From Actinomycetota bacterium (lineage in GTDB: Bacteria > Actinomycetota > Humimicrobiia > Humimicrobiales > Humimicrobiaceae): DNA of 11,211 bases. The translations under genes were made by a program, and so were the position numbers. Below, one piece after another: positions 1 through 8,384 of the stretch; within the stretch, counting starts at the first letter, position 1; each line of letters opens with the position of its first letter. A model generated the notes under the pieces. It was not told where the DNA came from, did not search any database, and saw only the letters and a list, made by a program, of their open reading frames with translations. The stretch lies in the NCBI GenBank assembly GCA_018399435.1, contig JAGYOJ010000026.1, positions 1 to 11,211 on the forward strand, written 5' to 3'.

Positions 1-28
1 ATTTATCATTATAAAATTAAAATGTCAA
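1..28 (-). promoter_or_regulatory. possible promoter of the next operon, cut by the window edge
   Basis: After the rpoC stop the coding strand has TTGACA (28-23). Seventeen bases on is TAAAT at the very edge (5-1), preceded by TG in extended -10 position. The 11 bases around the -35 (TTGTTGACATT) are identical to those of the rpoB promoter. The next genes in many bacteria are rpsL, rpsG and fusA, so this may be their promoter, but half of the evidence lies outside the window. Confidence 0.35.
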
Positions 29-64
29 CAACTAATTTCCCATAATCCCCAAAACCTAAATATT

Positions 65-3000
65 TTATATGTTAATTTCTAAATTTTCCGTATCTTCCTC
101 TCCTGTGTCCTGTAAAATCTCAATTTCTTCTTCCTCCTCTTCCCTGTAACCGGGATAAACAAGCTCAATGCTTCTATACCTGTTCATTCCAGTGCCGGCA
201 GGAATAGACTTTCCAAGAATTACATTTTCCTTTAAACCGTGCAAATAGTCAACTTTATTTTCAAGTGACGCATCTGTTAATACCCTAGTAGTTTCCTGGA
301 AAGACGCTGCAGCTAAGAAACTTTTAGTTGCTAAAGAAGCCTTTGTAATCCCCATCAGTTTTTGCGAAGCAGTAGCCGGTTCCTTCCTGTCAGCAATTAA
401 TTTCTTATTTACCCTGTTAAACTCTAGCCTGTCAACTAATTGCCCGGGCAAGAACTCGCTATCACCAGGATTAATGATTATAACTTTTTTAAGCATTTGC
501 CTTGCAATAATTTCTATATGTTTATCATTAATATCTACTCCCTGGGATTTATATACATTTTGTATTTCTTTTACAAGGTACTGCTCGCATTCTTTTGTTC
601 CGCTTATCCGTAAAATATCATGCGGATTTTTAGGGCCTTCAGTTAACTGTTCGCCAATTTCAACTTCTTGGCCGCTGCCAACTCTTAATTTTGCCCTGGT
701 AGGAACTTGGTAACCCTTTTCCTTCTGGCCATCTTTGCTTTTTATTGTTATTAACCTGAATCTAGAATCTATATCTTCAACTTCTACTTTGCCGCTAATT
801 TCAGCTATATATGATTGCTCCTTTGGCTTCCTTGCCTCAAATAATTCAACTACCCTGGGCAAACCGCTAGTAATATCAATGCCCTCAAATGTTTTTTCAT
901 GTTTGTGGACATGGGTTTTCCTTTTAGCAGTCATTACTATCTTAGCAAATACTTCCCCGGATTCCACATTTATATTTTTGTTTAGGACCAGTATTTCTCC
1001 TTTTGGAATTATTACATCTACAATATCGCCTCTTTCCATCTGGACTTTAAATATAATTTTATGTGGAATATGTTCAATATTTATCTCCATTGTTTCTTTA
1101 CCTTTTTCGGTAAAGTCGCTTTTCTTAAGCTTCAGCTCTTTTAATAATTCATCAGATAAAATTAATTTTCCTTTAACAGGTGACTTGATTTGCCTTTGTA
1201 TAACTGTTGAAGCCACGCCTCCCGTATGGAAAGTACGCATGGTTAACTGGGTACCGGGCTCTCCAATTGACTGTGCAGCTATTATTCCAACCGCTTCTCC
1301 AATTTCTACAATATTGCCTGTAGCAAGGTCTCTTCCATAACATTTCTGGCAAACTCCTTCTTCACATTCACATGTGAGAGGAGAGCGTACCATTATACTT
1401 TCAATATTTGCATGTATTAATTTTCTCAAATGTTTATCTGTTATCTCTTCGCCAGCTTTAATAATATTTTTATCATTATTAGGATTATTTATATCTTCTA
1501 AGCAAATTCTTCCAACCACATTAGTATTAGGCTCGCCTTCCAATGTAAGCACATACAGGCCTATTCCGTCTTCTGTGCCGCAATCCTTCATTTTAATCAT
1601 TGTATCCTGCGCAACATCAACAAGCCTCCTTGTAAGATAACCTGAGTCTGCAGTTCTTAAAGCGGTATCTGCCAAACCCTGCCTAGCTCCATGGGTGGAT
1701 ATAAAATACTCAAGGACAGTTAATCCTTCCCTAAAGTTTGATTTGATAGGCCTGTCAATTATATCGCCTCTAGCATTAGCAACTAAGCCACGCATTCCTG
1801 CTAATTGCCTAAGCTGTTTAATATTACCCCTTGCTCCAGAGGTTGCCATCATATAAACAGGATTAAACTTTTCAAAATTATCTTCCATTGCATCTGCGAC
1901 TTTTTCATTAACCTGTGACCAGGCCTGTATAACTCTTTGATGCCTTTCAAATTCAGTAATCAAGCCCTGCTTATAATAATCCTCAATTTTTTCTATCTTC
2001 TCTTCCACCTTCTTAAGCAAATTTGCTTTCTGGGGCGGTACAGTAATATCATCTATTCCTATAGTTAAGCCTGATTTAGTAGAATATTTAAAACCCATTT
2101 TTTTAATACTATCTAAAATATTAGTTACAACTTCATTAGGATATTTTTGTATAACATCTGAAATAATAGCAATCAGGTCTTTTTTATCTATTTCTTTGTT
2201 TATATACTTGTAATCATCCGGAAATACACTATTAAACATTAGCTTTCCAACAGTTGTCTTTATTCTTTTCTCTCCTTTTTTAACCAGGATAGGATCATGT
2301 AAGGTTATAAAACCGTAATCATAATCAAGTAAAGCAGCTTTCTGGTCAGAATAAAATTTCTTAGCCTCCTTATCGCTAATTCTCTCAGATGTTAGGTAAT
2401 AAATGCCTAAAACCATATCTTGTGTAGGCGTAACAATAGGCTCACCGCTTGAAGGCGAAAGCAAATTCTTTGAAGATAGCATTAACATAATAGCTTCTGT
2501 CCTAGCTTCATCTGATAAAGGCACATGCACTGCCATTTGGTCCCCATCAAAATCTGCATTAAATGGCGGACAGATTAAAGGATGTATTTGTATAGCTTTA
2601 CCTTCAACAAGAATTGGCATAAAAGCCTGAATCCCTAATCTGTGAAGTGTTGGGGCTCTGTTTAGAAACACTGGGTGATTCTTAATTACATCCTCTAAAA
2701 TATCCCAGACCTCATCTACGCCCTTATCAACCATAACTTTTGCATTTTTTATATTTTGTGCAAACCCTTCATCAACTAGCCTTTTCATGACAAATGGTTT
2801 AAATAGCTCTAAGGCTATTTCTTTTGGAAGGCCGCATTGTGTTATTTCCAAATTTGGATTAACCACTATTACAGAACGGCCAGAGTAATCGACTCTTTTG
2901 CCAAGAAGGTTCTGCCTGAACCTTCCCTGCTTGCCCTTCAGCATGTCGCTTAAAGATTTAAGTGGCCTATTGCCTGCTCCAAGGACTGCTCTTCCCCGTC

Positions 3001-4213
3001 TTCCATTGTCAAATAAAGCATCTACAGATTCCTGAAGCATTCTTTTTTCATTATTTATAATTATTTCCGGAGCACCTAATTCTAAAAGCTTCTTTAATCT
3101 ATTATTTCTATTAATTACTCTTCTATATAAATCATTAAGGTCAGATGTAGCAAACCTGCCCCCGTCTAGTTGGACCATTGGCCTTAAGTCTGGCGGTATA
3201 ACCGGCAAAATATCTAAAATCATATATTCCGGCTTATTTTCTGATTCAATAAAAGAAGATATAATTCTAAGCCTCTTTATAGCCCTGTTTCTCTTTTGCC
3301 CCTTAGAATTTTTTATAACCTCTTTTAGCTGCTCGGTTTCTTTTTCGCAATCTATCTTTTTAAGCAACTCTCTTATGGCTTCTGCGCCCATACCGCCATC
3401 AAAATAATCACTGTAAATTTCTTTCATCTTTTTAAACAGGGCTTCATCTGAAACCAACATCTTTAATTCCAGGTTAAAGAAGAAGGTATTGGCCCTGTCA
3501 ATCATTTCTATTTCTTCCTTATATATTTCTTCTTCTTCTTCTAAAAGTTTTTCAGTTTCTTTCTTAATTTTCTTTATCTTGTTTTCAATGCCTTCAAGTG
3601 TTTCTATATTTTCGTCAACGTCTTTTATATCTTCTACTGTTTCTATTGTTTCATATTTTTCTTCGATTTCATCCCTGTTCCTATTAAGGTCTTCTATCCT
3701 TAATTCATGAAGTTCTTTAGCCTGCTCTATTGCTTCCTGATGTAGCTTTTTTATTTTATCCTTTTCTTTATCAATTCTTTCCTTGTCAATCTCTGTAATT
3801 ATATATGAATCAAAATACAAAACTTTTTCTAAATCTTTAGGGCTAAGATCTAAAATATAGCCCATCCTGCTGGGTACACCTTTAAAAAACCATATATGAG
3901 AAACCGGGCAGGCAAGTTCAATATGGCCCATCCTTTCCCTTCTTACGCTAGACCTTGTAACCTCTACCCCGCATCTTTCACAGATTATGCCCTTAAACCG
4001 GACTCTCTTATACTTTCCGCAATAGCATTCCCAGTCTTTAGTAGGGCCAAAAATCCTTTCACAAAATAAGCCGTCTTTTTCAGGCTTCAGGGTTCTATAA
4101 TTAATTGTTTCAGGTTTCTTAACTTCACCATTAGACCATGACCGGATCTTCTCGGATGAAGCAAGCCCGATTTTTATAGCATCAAAATTATTTACATCTA
4201 TATTTATAGCCAT
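65..4213 (-). CDS. rpoC: DNA-directed RNA polymerase subunit beta'
   Basis: This is the catalytic beta' subunit of RNA polymerase, 1382 residues and complete. The N-terminal zinc ribbon cysteines are C63, C65, C78 and C81. The catalytic magnesium-binding motif NADFDGDQM lies at 552-560 (D554, D556, D558). The bridge helix is at about 784-815, the second zinc site is C878, C948, C955 and C958, and the trigger loop around 983-999 includes LTMRTFHTGG. A charged, probably coiled-coil insert at about 141-240 sits where actinobacterial beta' carries its lineage-specific insert, and the sequence after it resembles actinobacterial proteins. The C-terminus is strongly acidic from about residue 1357. 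The ATG is preceded by AGGAGG at 4223-4228 with a 9-base spacer. The gene lies 25 bases after rpoB and is surely cotranscribed with it. No terminator is visible in the 64 bases after the stop codon. Confidence 0.99.
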   Translation of the reverse strand: MAINIDVNNFDAIKIGLASSEKIRSWSNGEVKKPETINYRTLKPEKDGLFCERIFGPTKDWECYCGKYKRVRFKGIICERCGVEVTRSSVRRERMGHIELACPVSHIWFFKGVPSRMGYILDLSPKDLEKVLYFDSYIITEIDKERIDKEKDKIKKLHQEAIEQAKELHELRIEDLNRNRDEIEEKYETIETVEDIKDVDENIETLEGIENKIKKIKKETEKLLEEEEEIYKEEIEMIDRANTFFFNLELKMLVSDEALFKKMKEIYSDYFDGGMGAEAIRELLKKIDCEKETEQLKEVIKNSKGQKRNRAIKRLRIISSFIESENKPEYMILDILPVIPPDLRPMVQLDGGRFATSDLNDLYRRVINRNNRLKKLLELGAPEIIINNEKRMLQESVDALFDNGRRGRAVLGAGNRPLKSLSDMLKGKQGRFRQNLLGKRVDYSGRSVIVVNPNLEITQCGLPKEIALELFKPFVMKRLVDEGFAQNIKNAKVMVDKGVDEVWDILEDVIKNHPVFLNRAPTLHRLGIQAFMPILVEGKAIQIHPLICPPFNADFDGDQMAVHVPLSDEARTEAIMLMLSSKNLLSPSSGEPIVTPTQDMVLGIYYLTSERISDKEAKKFYSDQKAALLDYDYGFITLHDPILVKKGEKRIKTTVGKLMFNSVFPDDYKYINKEIDKKDLIAIISDVIQKYPNEVVTNILDSIKKMGFKYSTKSGLTIGIDDITVPPQKANLLKKVEEKIEKIEDYYKQGLITEFERHQRVIQAWSQVNEKVADAMEDNFEKFNPVYMMATSGARGNIKQLRQLAGMRGLVANARGDIIDRPIKSNFREGLTVLEYFISTHGARQGLADTALRTADSGYLTRRLVDVAQDTMIKMKDCGTEDGIGLYVLTLEGEPNTNVVGRICLEDINNPNNDKNIIKAGEEITDKHLRKLIHANIESIMVRSPLTCECEEGVCQKCYGRDLATGNIVEIGEAVGIIAAQSIGEPGTQLTMRTFHTGGVASTVIQRQIKSPVKGKLILSDELLKELKLKKSDFTEKGKETMEINIEHIPHKIIFKVQMERGDIVDVIIPKGEILVLNKNINVESGEVFAKIVMTAKRKTHVHKHEKTFEGIDITSGLPRVVELFEARKPKEQSYIAEISGKVEVEDIDSRFRLITIKSKDGQKEKGYQVPTRAKLRVGSGQEVEIGEQLTEGPKNPHDILRISGTKECEQYLVKEIQNVYKSQGVDINDKHIEIIARQMLKKVIIINPGDSEFLPGQLVDRLEFNRVNKKLIADRKEPATASQKLMGITKASLATKSFLAAASFQETTRVLTDASLENKVDYLHGLKENVILGKSIPAGTGMNRYRSIELVYPGYREEEEEEIEILQDTGEEDTENLEINI

Positions 4214-4238
4214 CTATAGTTTCCTCCTAAAATTAAAT

Positions 4239-7200
4239 TTATCCTTTTTTAACCTCTTCTTCTTTTTTCTCTTCTGAGCTAAAGTCAATGCCTAAGTCTT
4301 TTACTGTTTGCATTATTTCATCTTCTCCAGTAGAAACATCAACCTCTTTGCCTTCTTCTGAAATCACCTCTACGTCTAAAGTCAGGCTTTGCATTTCTTT
4401 TACCAGCACCTTAAATGACTCTGGTATTCCAGGCTTTTCAATATTCTCTCCCTTAACTATTGACTCATAGGTTTTAACACGCCCGACAACATCATCGGAT
4501 TTGATAGTTAACATTTCCTGTAGGGCATATGCAGCGCCATATGCTTCTAATGCCCAAACTTCCATTTCACCAAATCTTTGTCCCCCAAACTGTGCCTTTC
4601 CACCCAGTGGCTGCTGGGTTACCAATGAATAAGGGCCAGTTGATCTAGCATGGATTTTATCATCAACAAGGTGCAATAATTTAAGGACATATGCATAACC
4701 TACAGTAATGCTATCAGATAATTTTTCTCCATTTCTTCCATCATAAAGAGCAGTTTTACCATTAGTCGGCAGACCAGCCTTTTTAAGAAGATTGGAAATT
4801 TTTTCTTCATTAGCGCCTTCAAAAATTGGCGTTGAGCAATAAATTGAACCGTCTTCAGATCTTTTAACGCCTTTTTCATCCCAGCCTTTTTTAGCGGCCC
4901 ACCCTAGATGGGTCTCTAAAACCTGGCCTACATTCATTCTTGAAGGGACACCAAGAGGGTTAAAAATAATATCAATAGGCGTGCCGTCTTCAAGGTAAGG
5001 CATGTCTTCCTCCGGCAATATAACGGATATTACACCTTTATTGCCATGCCTTCCTGCTAATTTGTCCCCAATTGATATTTTCCTTTTCTTTGCAATAAAA
5101 ACCCTTACCAGCTCATTAACGCCAGGCGGCAGGTCATCTCCTCTGTTCCTGGAAAATATCTGGACATCTATAACTTTCCCATACTCGCCATGGGGAACTT
5201 TTAAAGAGCTGTCTCTTACTTCTCTTGCTTTTTCTCCAAATATTGCCCTAAGCAATTTTTCTTCTGCTGTTAACTCTGTCTCTCCCTTAGGGGTTATCTT
5301 GCCAACTAGAATATCACCAGGCTTTACTTCTGCCCCTATTCTAATAATTCCCCTCTCATCTAAATCAGCCAAGACTTCTTCTCCTATATTGGGTATATCC
5401 CTAGTAATTTCTTCAGCCCCTAACTTGGTTTGCCTGGCCTCTAGTTCTTGTTTAGAGATATGGATAGAAGATAATACATCTTCTTTTACCAATTTCTCAG
5501 AAATTATTATTGCATCCTCATAGTTATATCCTTCCCAGGACATGAAAGCCAGAAGCAAGTTCCTGCCTAAAGCCAGGTCGCCATCTTTGGTAGAAGGACC
5601 GTCAGCAAGCACATCGCCCTTTTTTACCTTGTCGCCTTCCATTACCAGAGGTTTCTGGTTTATACAGGTCCCCTGGTTAGACCTTTGGAATTTATAAAGG
5701 AAGTAACTAACTATTTTGCCACCTTTATATTTTACTTTTATATGGTTTCCATCAATCTCCTGGATGACTCCATCATCTTGAGCAATTATTAATTGACCAC
5801 TATCCCTTGCTACATTTGCCTCCATTCCAGTACCGACTAAAGGAGGGTCAGGATTTATTAATGGCACTGCTTGCCTCTGCATATTAGAGCCCATTAAAGC
5901 CCTATTTGCATCATCATGCTCTAAAAAGGGTATCAGCGAAGCAGCTGCGCTAAATAACTGTTTAGGGGAAATATCCATATAGTCAATTAATTCCGGCCCA
6001 ACAGCTAGAACCTCTTCCGCTGACCTACAAAGCACCTTCTCCTCTTTAAAACTATTGCCATCTTTTAATTCTGCAGTAGCCTGAGCAATAACGAAATTTT
6101 CATCTACATCCGCAGAAAGATATTCAATATCATTGGTAACTTTTCCATCAACAACTTTCCTATAAGGGGTTTCTATAAAACCATAATCATTTAATCTAGC
6201 ATAAGTAGCTAGTGAACCTATAAGCCCAATATTTGGGCCTTCAGGAGTTTCTATAGGGCACATTCTTCCATAATGGGAAGAATGGACATCCCTTACTTCA
6301 AAACCAGCCCTTTCCCTGCTTAGCCCACCTGGGCCTAAGGCTGATAATCTTCTTTTATGTGTTATTTCTGATAATGGATTTGTTTGGTCTAAAAATTGTG
6401 AAAGCTGCCCGCTTCCAAAAAATTCTTTTAAGCTTGCTACAAGCGGCCTTATATTTATCAATGATTTCGGAGTTATTGATTCTATATCCTGGGTAGTCAT
6501 TCTTTCCTTTACTACCCTTTCCATCCTGGAAAGGCCGATTCTTACTTGATTTTGTATAAGTTCCCCAACATTTCTTATTCTCCTGTTTCCAAAATGGTCT
6601 ATGTCATCAACTTCGCCTATTCCACTCATTAATTGTATAAAATATTTTATAATTAAAAATATATCTTTACTGTGCAGAATATATTTCTCTTCCGGGTCTA
6701 TGCCCATCTTTATATCGATTTTTTTAAGCCTTGCCTCTATATTTTCTTCAAGTTCTTCCTCTAGCTTTTGATTTAATTTATAGCGGCCCACTTTCCCAAA
6801 ATCATACCTCTTGGGATTAAAGAATAAACTGCTTATAAGGTTGGACGCGCTATCTACAGTAGGAGGTTCTCCTGGTCTTAATTTTTTATAAATTTCAATT
6901 AAGGCTTCCTCTTCTGTTTCAGTTGAATCCTTCTCCAATGTTTTCTTTATGCATTCTTCTTTATCATAAGGGCCAAATAAATTTAACAAGGTCTCATTAT
7001 TGCCAAATCCTATGGATTTTAGAAAAATGCTTAACAAGAACTTTCTTTTTCTGTCTATCCTTACATAAGCCAAGCCCTTTTTATTAGTTTCAATTTCAAT
7101 CCATGATCCCCTTGTAGGAATAACTTTGCACATGAAAAGTTCTTTTTCAGTCTTCTTATCAATATCTGTATCATAAAAAACGCCAGGGGACCTTACTAGC

Positions 7201-7595
7201 TGGGAAACAATTACCCTCTCTGTACCATTTACAATAAAAGTTCCCCTATCTGTCATCATGGGAAAATCCCCCATAAAAACTTCCTGTTCTTTTATCTCCC
7301 CGGTTTCTTTATTTATAAATCTAGCTATAACTCTAAGTGGTGCAGTATAGGACATATCCTGCTGCTTGCATTCATCAGCAGAAAATTCAATATCCCCAAA
7401 ACTGTACCCAGCAAAATCTAGTGACATATTCTCAGTAAAATCTTCTATGGGAGAAATATCTTTTAAAACCGCTAACAAGCCTTCATTTTGAAACCATTCA
7501 AAAGACTTTCTTTGGATATCAAGAAGGTGCGGCATCTCCATTAGCTCAGCAATTTTACTAAAATTATATCTTTGGATTCTTTTATTATTTTGCAT
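4239..7595 (-). CDS. rpoB: DNA-directed RNA polymerase subunit beta
   Basis: This is the beta subunit of RNA polymerase, 1118 residues and full length, without the large lineage inserts of the proteobacterial protein. The N-terminal lobe motif FMGDFPMMT..GTFIVNGTERV is at about 107-127. The rifampicin-binding region runs from about 391 to 460 (QLSQFLDQTNPLSEITHKRR). By alignment D403, H413 and S418 correspond to E. coli D516, H526 and S531, so the usual resistance positions carry sensitive-type residues. The active-site GDKLAGRHGNKGV motif is at 843-855 (K845, K853). The C-terminal clamp segment with GGKAQFGGQRFGEMEVWALEAYGA lies at about 998-1021, followed by a charged tail. A GGGGAG ribosome binding site stands 9 bases before the ATG. 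Because the preceding 198-base gap contains a good promoter, rpoB-rpoC can probably be transcribed independently of the ribosomal protein genes. Confidence 0.99.
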   Translation of the reverse strand: MQNNKRIQRYNFSKIAELMEMPHLLDIQRKSFEWFQNEGLLAVLKDISPIEDFTENMSLDFAGYSFGDIEFSADECKQQDMSYTAPLRVIARFINKETGEIKEQEVFMGDFPMMTDRGTFIVNGTERVIVSQLVRSPGVFYDTDIDKKTEKELFMCKVIPTRGSWIEIETNKKGLAYVRIDRKRKFLLSIFLKSIGFGNNETLLNLFGPYDKEECIKKTLEKDSTETEEEALIEIYKKLRPGEPPTVDSASNLISSLFFNPKRYDFGKVGRYKLNQKLEEELEENIEARLKKIDIKMGIDPEEKYILHSKDIFLIIKYFIQLMSGIGEVDDIDHFGNRRIRNVGELIQNQVRIGLSRMERVVKERMTTQDIESITPKSLINIRPLVASLKEFFGSGQLSQFLDQTNPLSEITHKRRLSALGPGGLSRERAGFEVRDVHSSHYGRMCPIETPEGPNIGLIGSLATYARLNDYGFIETPYRKVVDGKVTNDIEYLSADVDENFVIAQATAELKDGNSFKEEKVLCRSAEEVLAVGPELIDYMDISPKQLFSAAASLIPFLEHDDANRALMGSNMQRQAVPLINPDPPLVGTGMEANVARDSGQLIIAQDDGVIQEIDGNHIKVKYKGGKIVSYFLYKFQRSNQGTCINQKPLVMEGDKVKKGDVLADGPSTKDGDLALGRNLLLAFMSWEGYNYEDAIIISEKLVKEDVLSSIHISKQELEARQTKLGAEEITRDIPNIGEEVLADLDERGIIRIGAEVKPGDILVGKITPKGETELTAEEKLLRAIFGEKAREVRDSSLKVPHGEYGKVIDVQIFSRNRGDDLPPGVNELVRVFIAKKRKISIGDKLAGRHGNKGVISVILPEEDMPYLEDGTPIDIIFNPLGVPSRMNVGQVLETHLGWAAKKGWDEKGVKRSEDGSIYCSTPIFEGANEEKISNLLKKAGLPTNGKTALYDGRNGEKLSDSITVGYAYVLKLLHLVDDKIHARSTGPYSLVTQQPLGGKAQFGGQRFGEMEVWALEAYGAAYALQEMLTIKSDDVVGRVKTYESIVKGENIEKPGIPESFKVLVKEMQSLTLDVEVISEEGKEVDVSTGEDEIMQTVKDLGIDFSSEEKKEEEVKKG

Positions 7596-7638
7596 TAATT
7601 TAATCTCCCCTTTATATAAAATTCAATAGTATTAATTA

Positions 7639-7703
7639 GCTGCAATTAGGGTTTATTTCAATTACATAAGATAATTAATATTTAAATTATTTATTATTGC
7701 AGC
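7639..7703 (-). repeat. inverted repeat in the predicted rpoB 5' leader
   Basis: On the coding strand GCTGCAAT (7703-7696) and ATTGCAGC (7646-7639) are perfect 8-base reverse complements separated by 49 bases. The loop contains a second inverted repeat, ATAATT...AATTAT. Both lie downstream of the predicted rpoB promoter and upstream of the ribosome binding site, so the transcript could fold into a long stem enclosing a smaller AU hairpin. There is no U-tract after the outer stem, so it is not a standard terminator. A regulatory role is only a guess, as AT-rich sequence yields such pairs easily; the GC content of the outer arms is the best argument for it. Confidence 0.35.
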
Positions 7704-7733
7704 ATAACGGTCTGTAAAAACTGACAAACTAAC

Positions 7734-7761
7734 ATTTTACCAAAACAGGTAATAATGTCAA
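7734..7761 (-). promoter_or_regulatory. predicted rpoB-rpoC promoter (sigma-70/SigA type)
   Basis: The coding strand shows a consensus -35 TTGACA (7761-7756), a 16-base spacer and -10 TAAAAT (7739-7734). The -10 is preceded by TG one base upstream, making an extended -10 (TGGTAAAAT). The predicted start is near 7727, giving a leader of about 130 bases before rpoB. This is the closest match to a housekeeping promoter I see in the window, and it sits in the largest intergenic gap. Confidence 0.65.
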
Positions 7762-7793
7762 CAATTTATATATTTACTTATGCTAAATAATAT

Positions 7794-8372
7794 TTACTTT
7801 AATTCAACTTCAGCGCCAGCTTCTTCTAGTTTTTTCTTTAGCTCTTCTGCTTCTTCTTTTGTAAGCTTTTCTTTTACAATATTTGGAGCCTTATCTACTA
7901 ACCCTTTTGCTTCCTTTAGGCCAAGGTCTGTAACGCTTCTAACAACTTTTATTACTTGGATCTTCTTTGCTCCAGCAGATTTTAGCTCAACATCAAATTC
8001 AGTTTTTTCCTCTTCTTCTGCACCGCCTGCAGCAGCCCCTGCTGCCGGTGCAGCTGCCATTGCCTGCGCACTTACTCCAAATTTTTCTTCTAATGCGCTT
8101 ACTAGCTCAGAAAGTTCTAAAACGCTCATCTTTTCAATAGATTCTAATATATCCTCTATATTTGAACCTTTATCTTTTGTCTCCTTTTTTGCCATTTCCT
8201 TTTTTCCCTTCTCTTTATCTTCTACTTTTTTCGTAGTTTTTTTCTTGGTAGTTTTCTTCTTGGTATCCTTTGTAGCTTTTTTCTTTGTATCTTTGTTTTT
8301 AGTATCTTTTGTAGCTTCCGTATCTTTTTTCTTTGTTGTTTTCTTTTTTGTAGTTTTCTTCTTTTCTGCCAT
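7794..8372 (-). CDS. rplL: 50S ribosomal protein L7/L12 with a long lysine-rich N-terminal extension
   Basis: This is the ribosomal stalk protein that recruits translational GTPases and binds the L10 C-terminal helix as dimers. Residues about 68-192 form an ordinary L7/L12: the N-terminal dimerisation domain (IEDILESIEKMSVLELSELV, then ALEEKFGVSA), an Ala/Gly-rich hinge (about 105-120) and a C-terminal domain with the conserved GLKEAKGLVD at 151-160. The protein is 192 residues, against roughly 120-130 for the family. The excess is a tail of about 67 residues, of which I count 31 lysines and 15 threonines, with repeated KKTTKKKTTKK units. The long start is supported by an AGGGAGG ribosome binding site 5 bases before the ATG and by an uninterrupted frame. 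An internal ATG at codon 60 (8195) could give a 133-residue form. The gene lies 10 bases after rplJ. Confidence 0.96.
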   Translation of the reverse strand: MAEKKKTTKKKTTKKKDTEATKDTKNKDTKKKATKDTKKKTTKKKTTKKVEDKEKGKKEMAKKETKDKGSNIEDILESIEKMSVLELSELVSALEEKFGVSAQAMAAAPAAGAAAGGAEEEEKTEFDVELKSAGAKKIQVIKVVRSVTDLGLKEAKGLVDKAPNIVKEKLTKEEAEELKKKLEEAGAEVELK

Positions 8373-8377
8373 TTTAT

Positions 8378-8384
8378 CCTCCCT
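8378..8384 (-). promoter_or_regulatory. strong ribosome binding site that decides the rplL start
   Basis: AGGGAGG lies 5 bases upstream of the ATG at 8372 and overlaps the rplJ stop codon (TAG, 8385-8383). It is much better than the sequence before the internal ATG at 8195. It therefore argues that the long, lysine-rich form of L7/L12 is translated, probably with coupling to L10 termination. Confidence 0.8.

Noticed and set aside
735..1340. Open frame of 201 codons on the plus strand inside rpoC
   Set aside because: It is antisense to highly conserved rpoC sequence, its translation resembles no family, and it has no gene context. The same holds for the other plus-strand frames.
7694..7735. 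A 13-codon minus-strand leader-peptide-like frame (MLVCQFLQTVMLQ) before rpoB
   Set aside because: Its ATG overlaps the predicted -10 element, so it would not be in the mRNA, and it has no ribosome binding site.
7762..7793. A weak AT-only hairpin after the rplL stop as a possible terminator
   Set aside because: The pairing is short and imperfect, all A and T, and lacks a U-tract.
8172..8372. The rplL extension as a frameshift artefact or a fused neighbouring gene
   Set aside because: The frame is continuous, begins with its own strong ribosome binding site and has no similarity to a separate domain. It looks like a genuine low-complexity tail.
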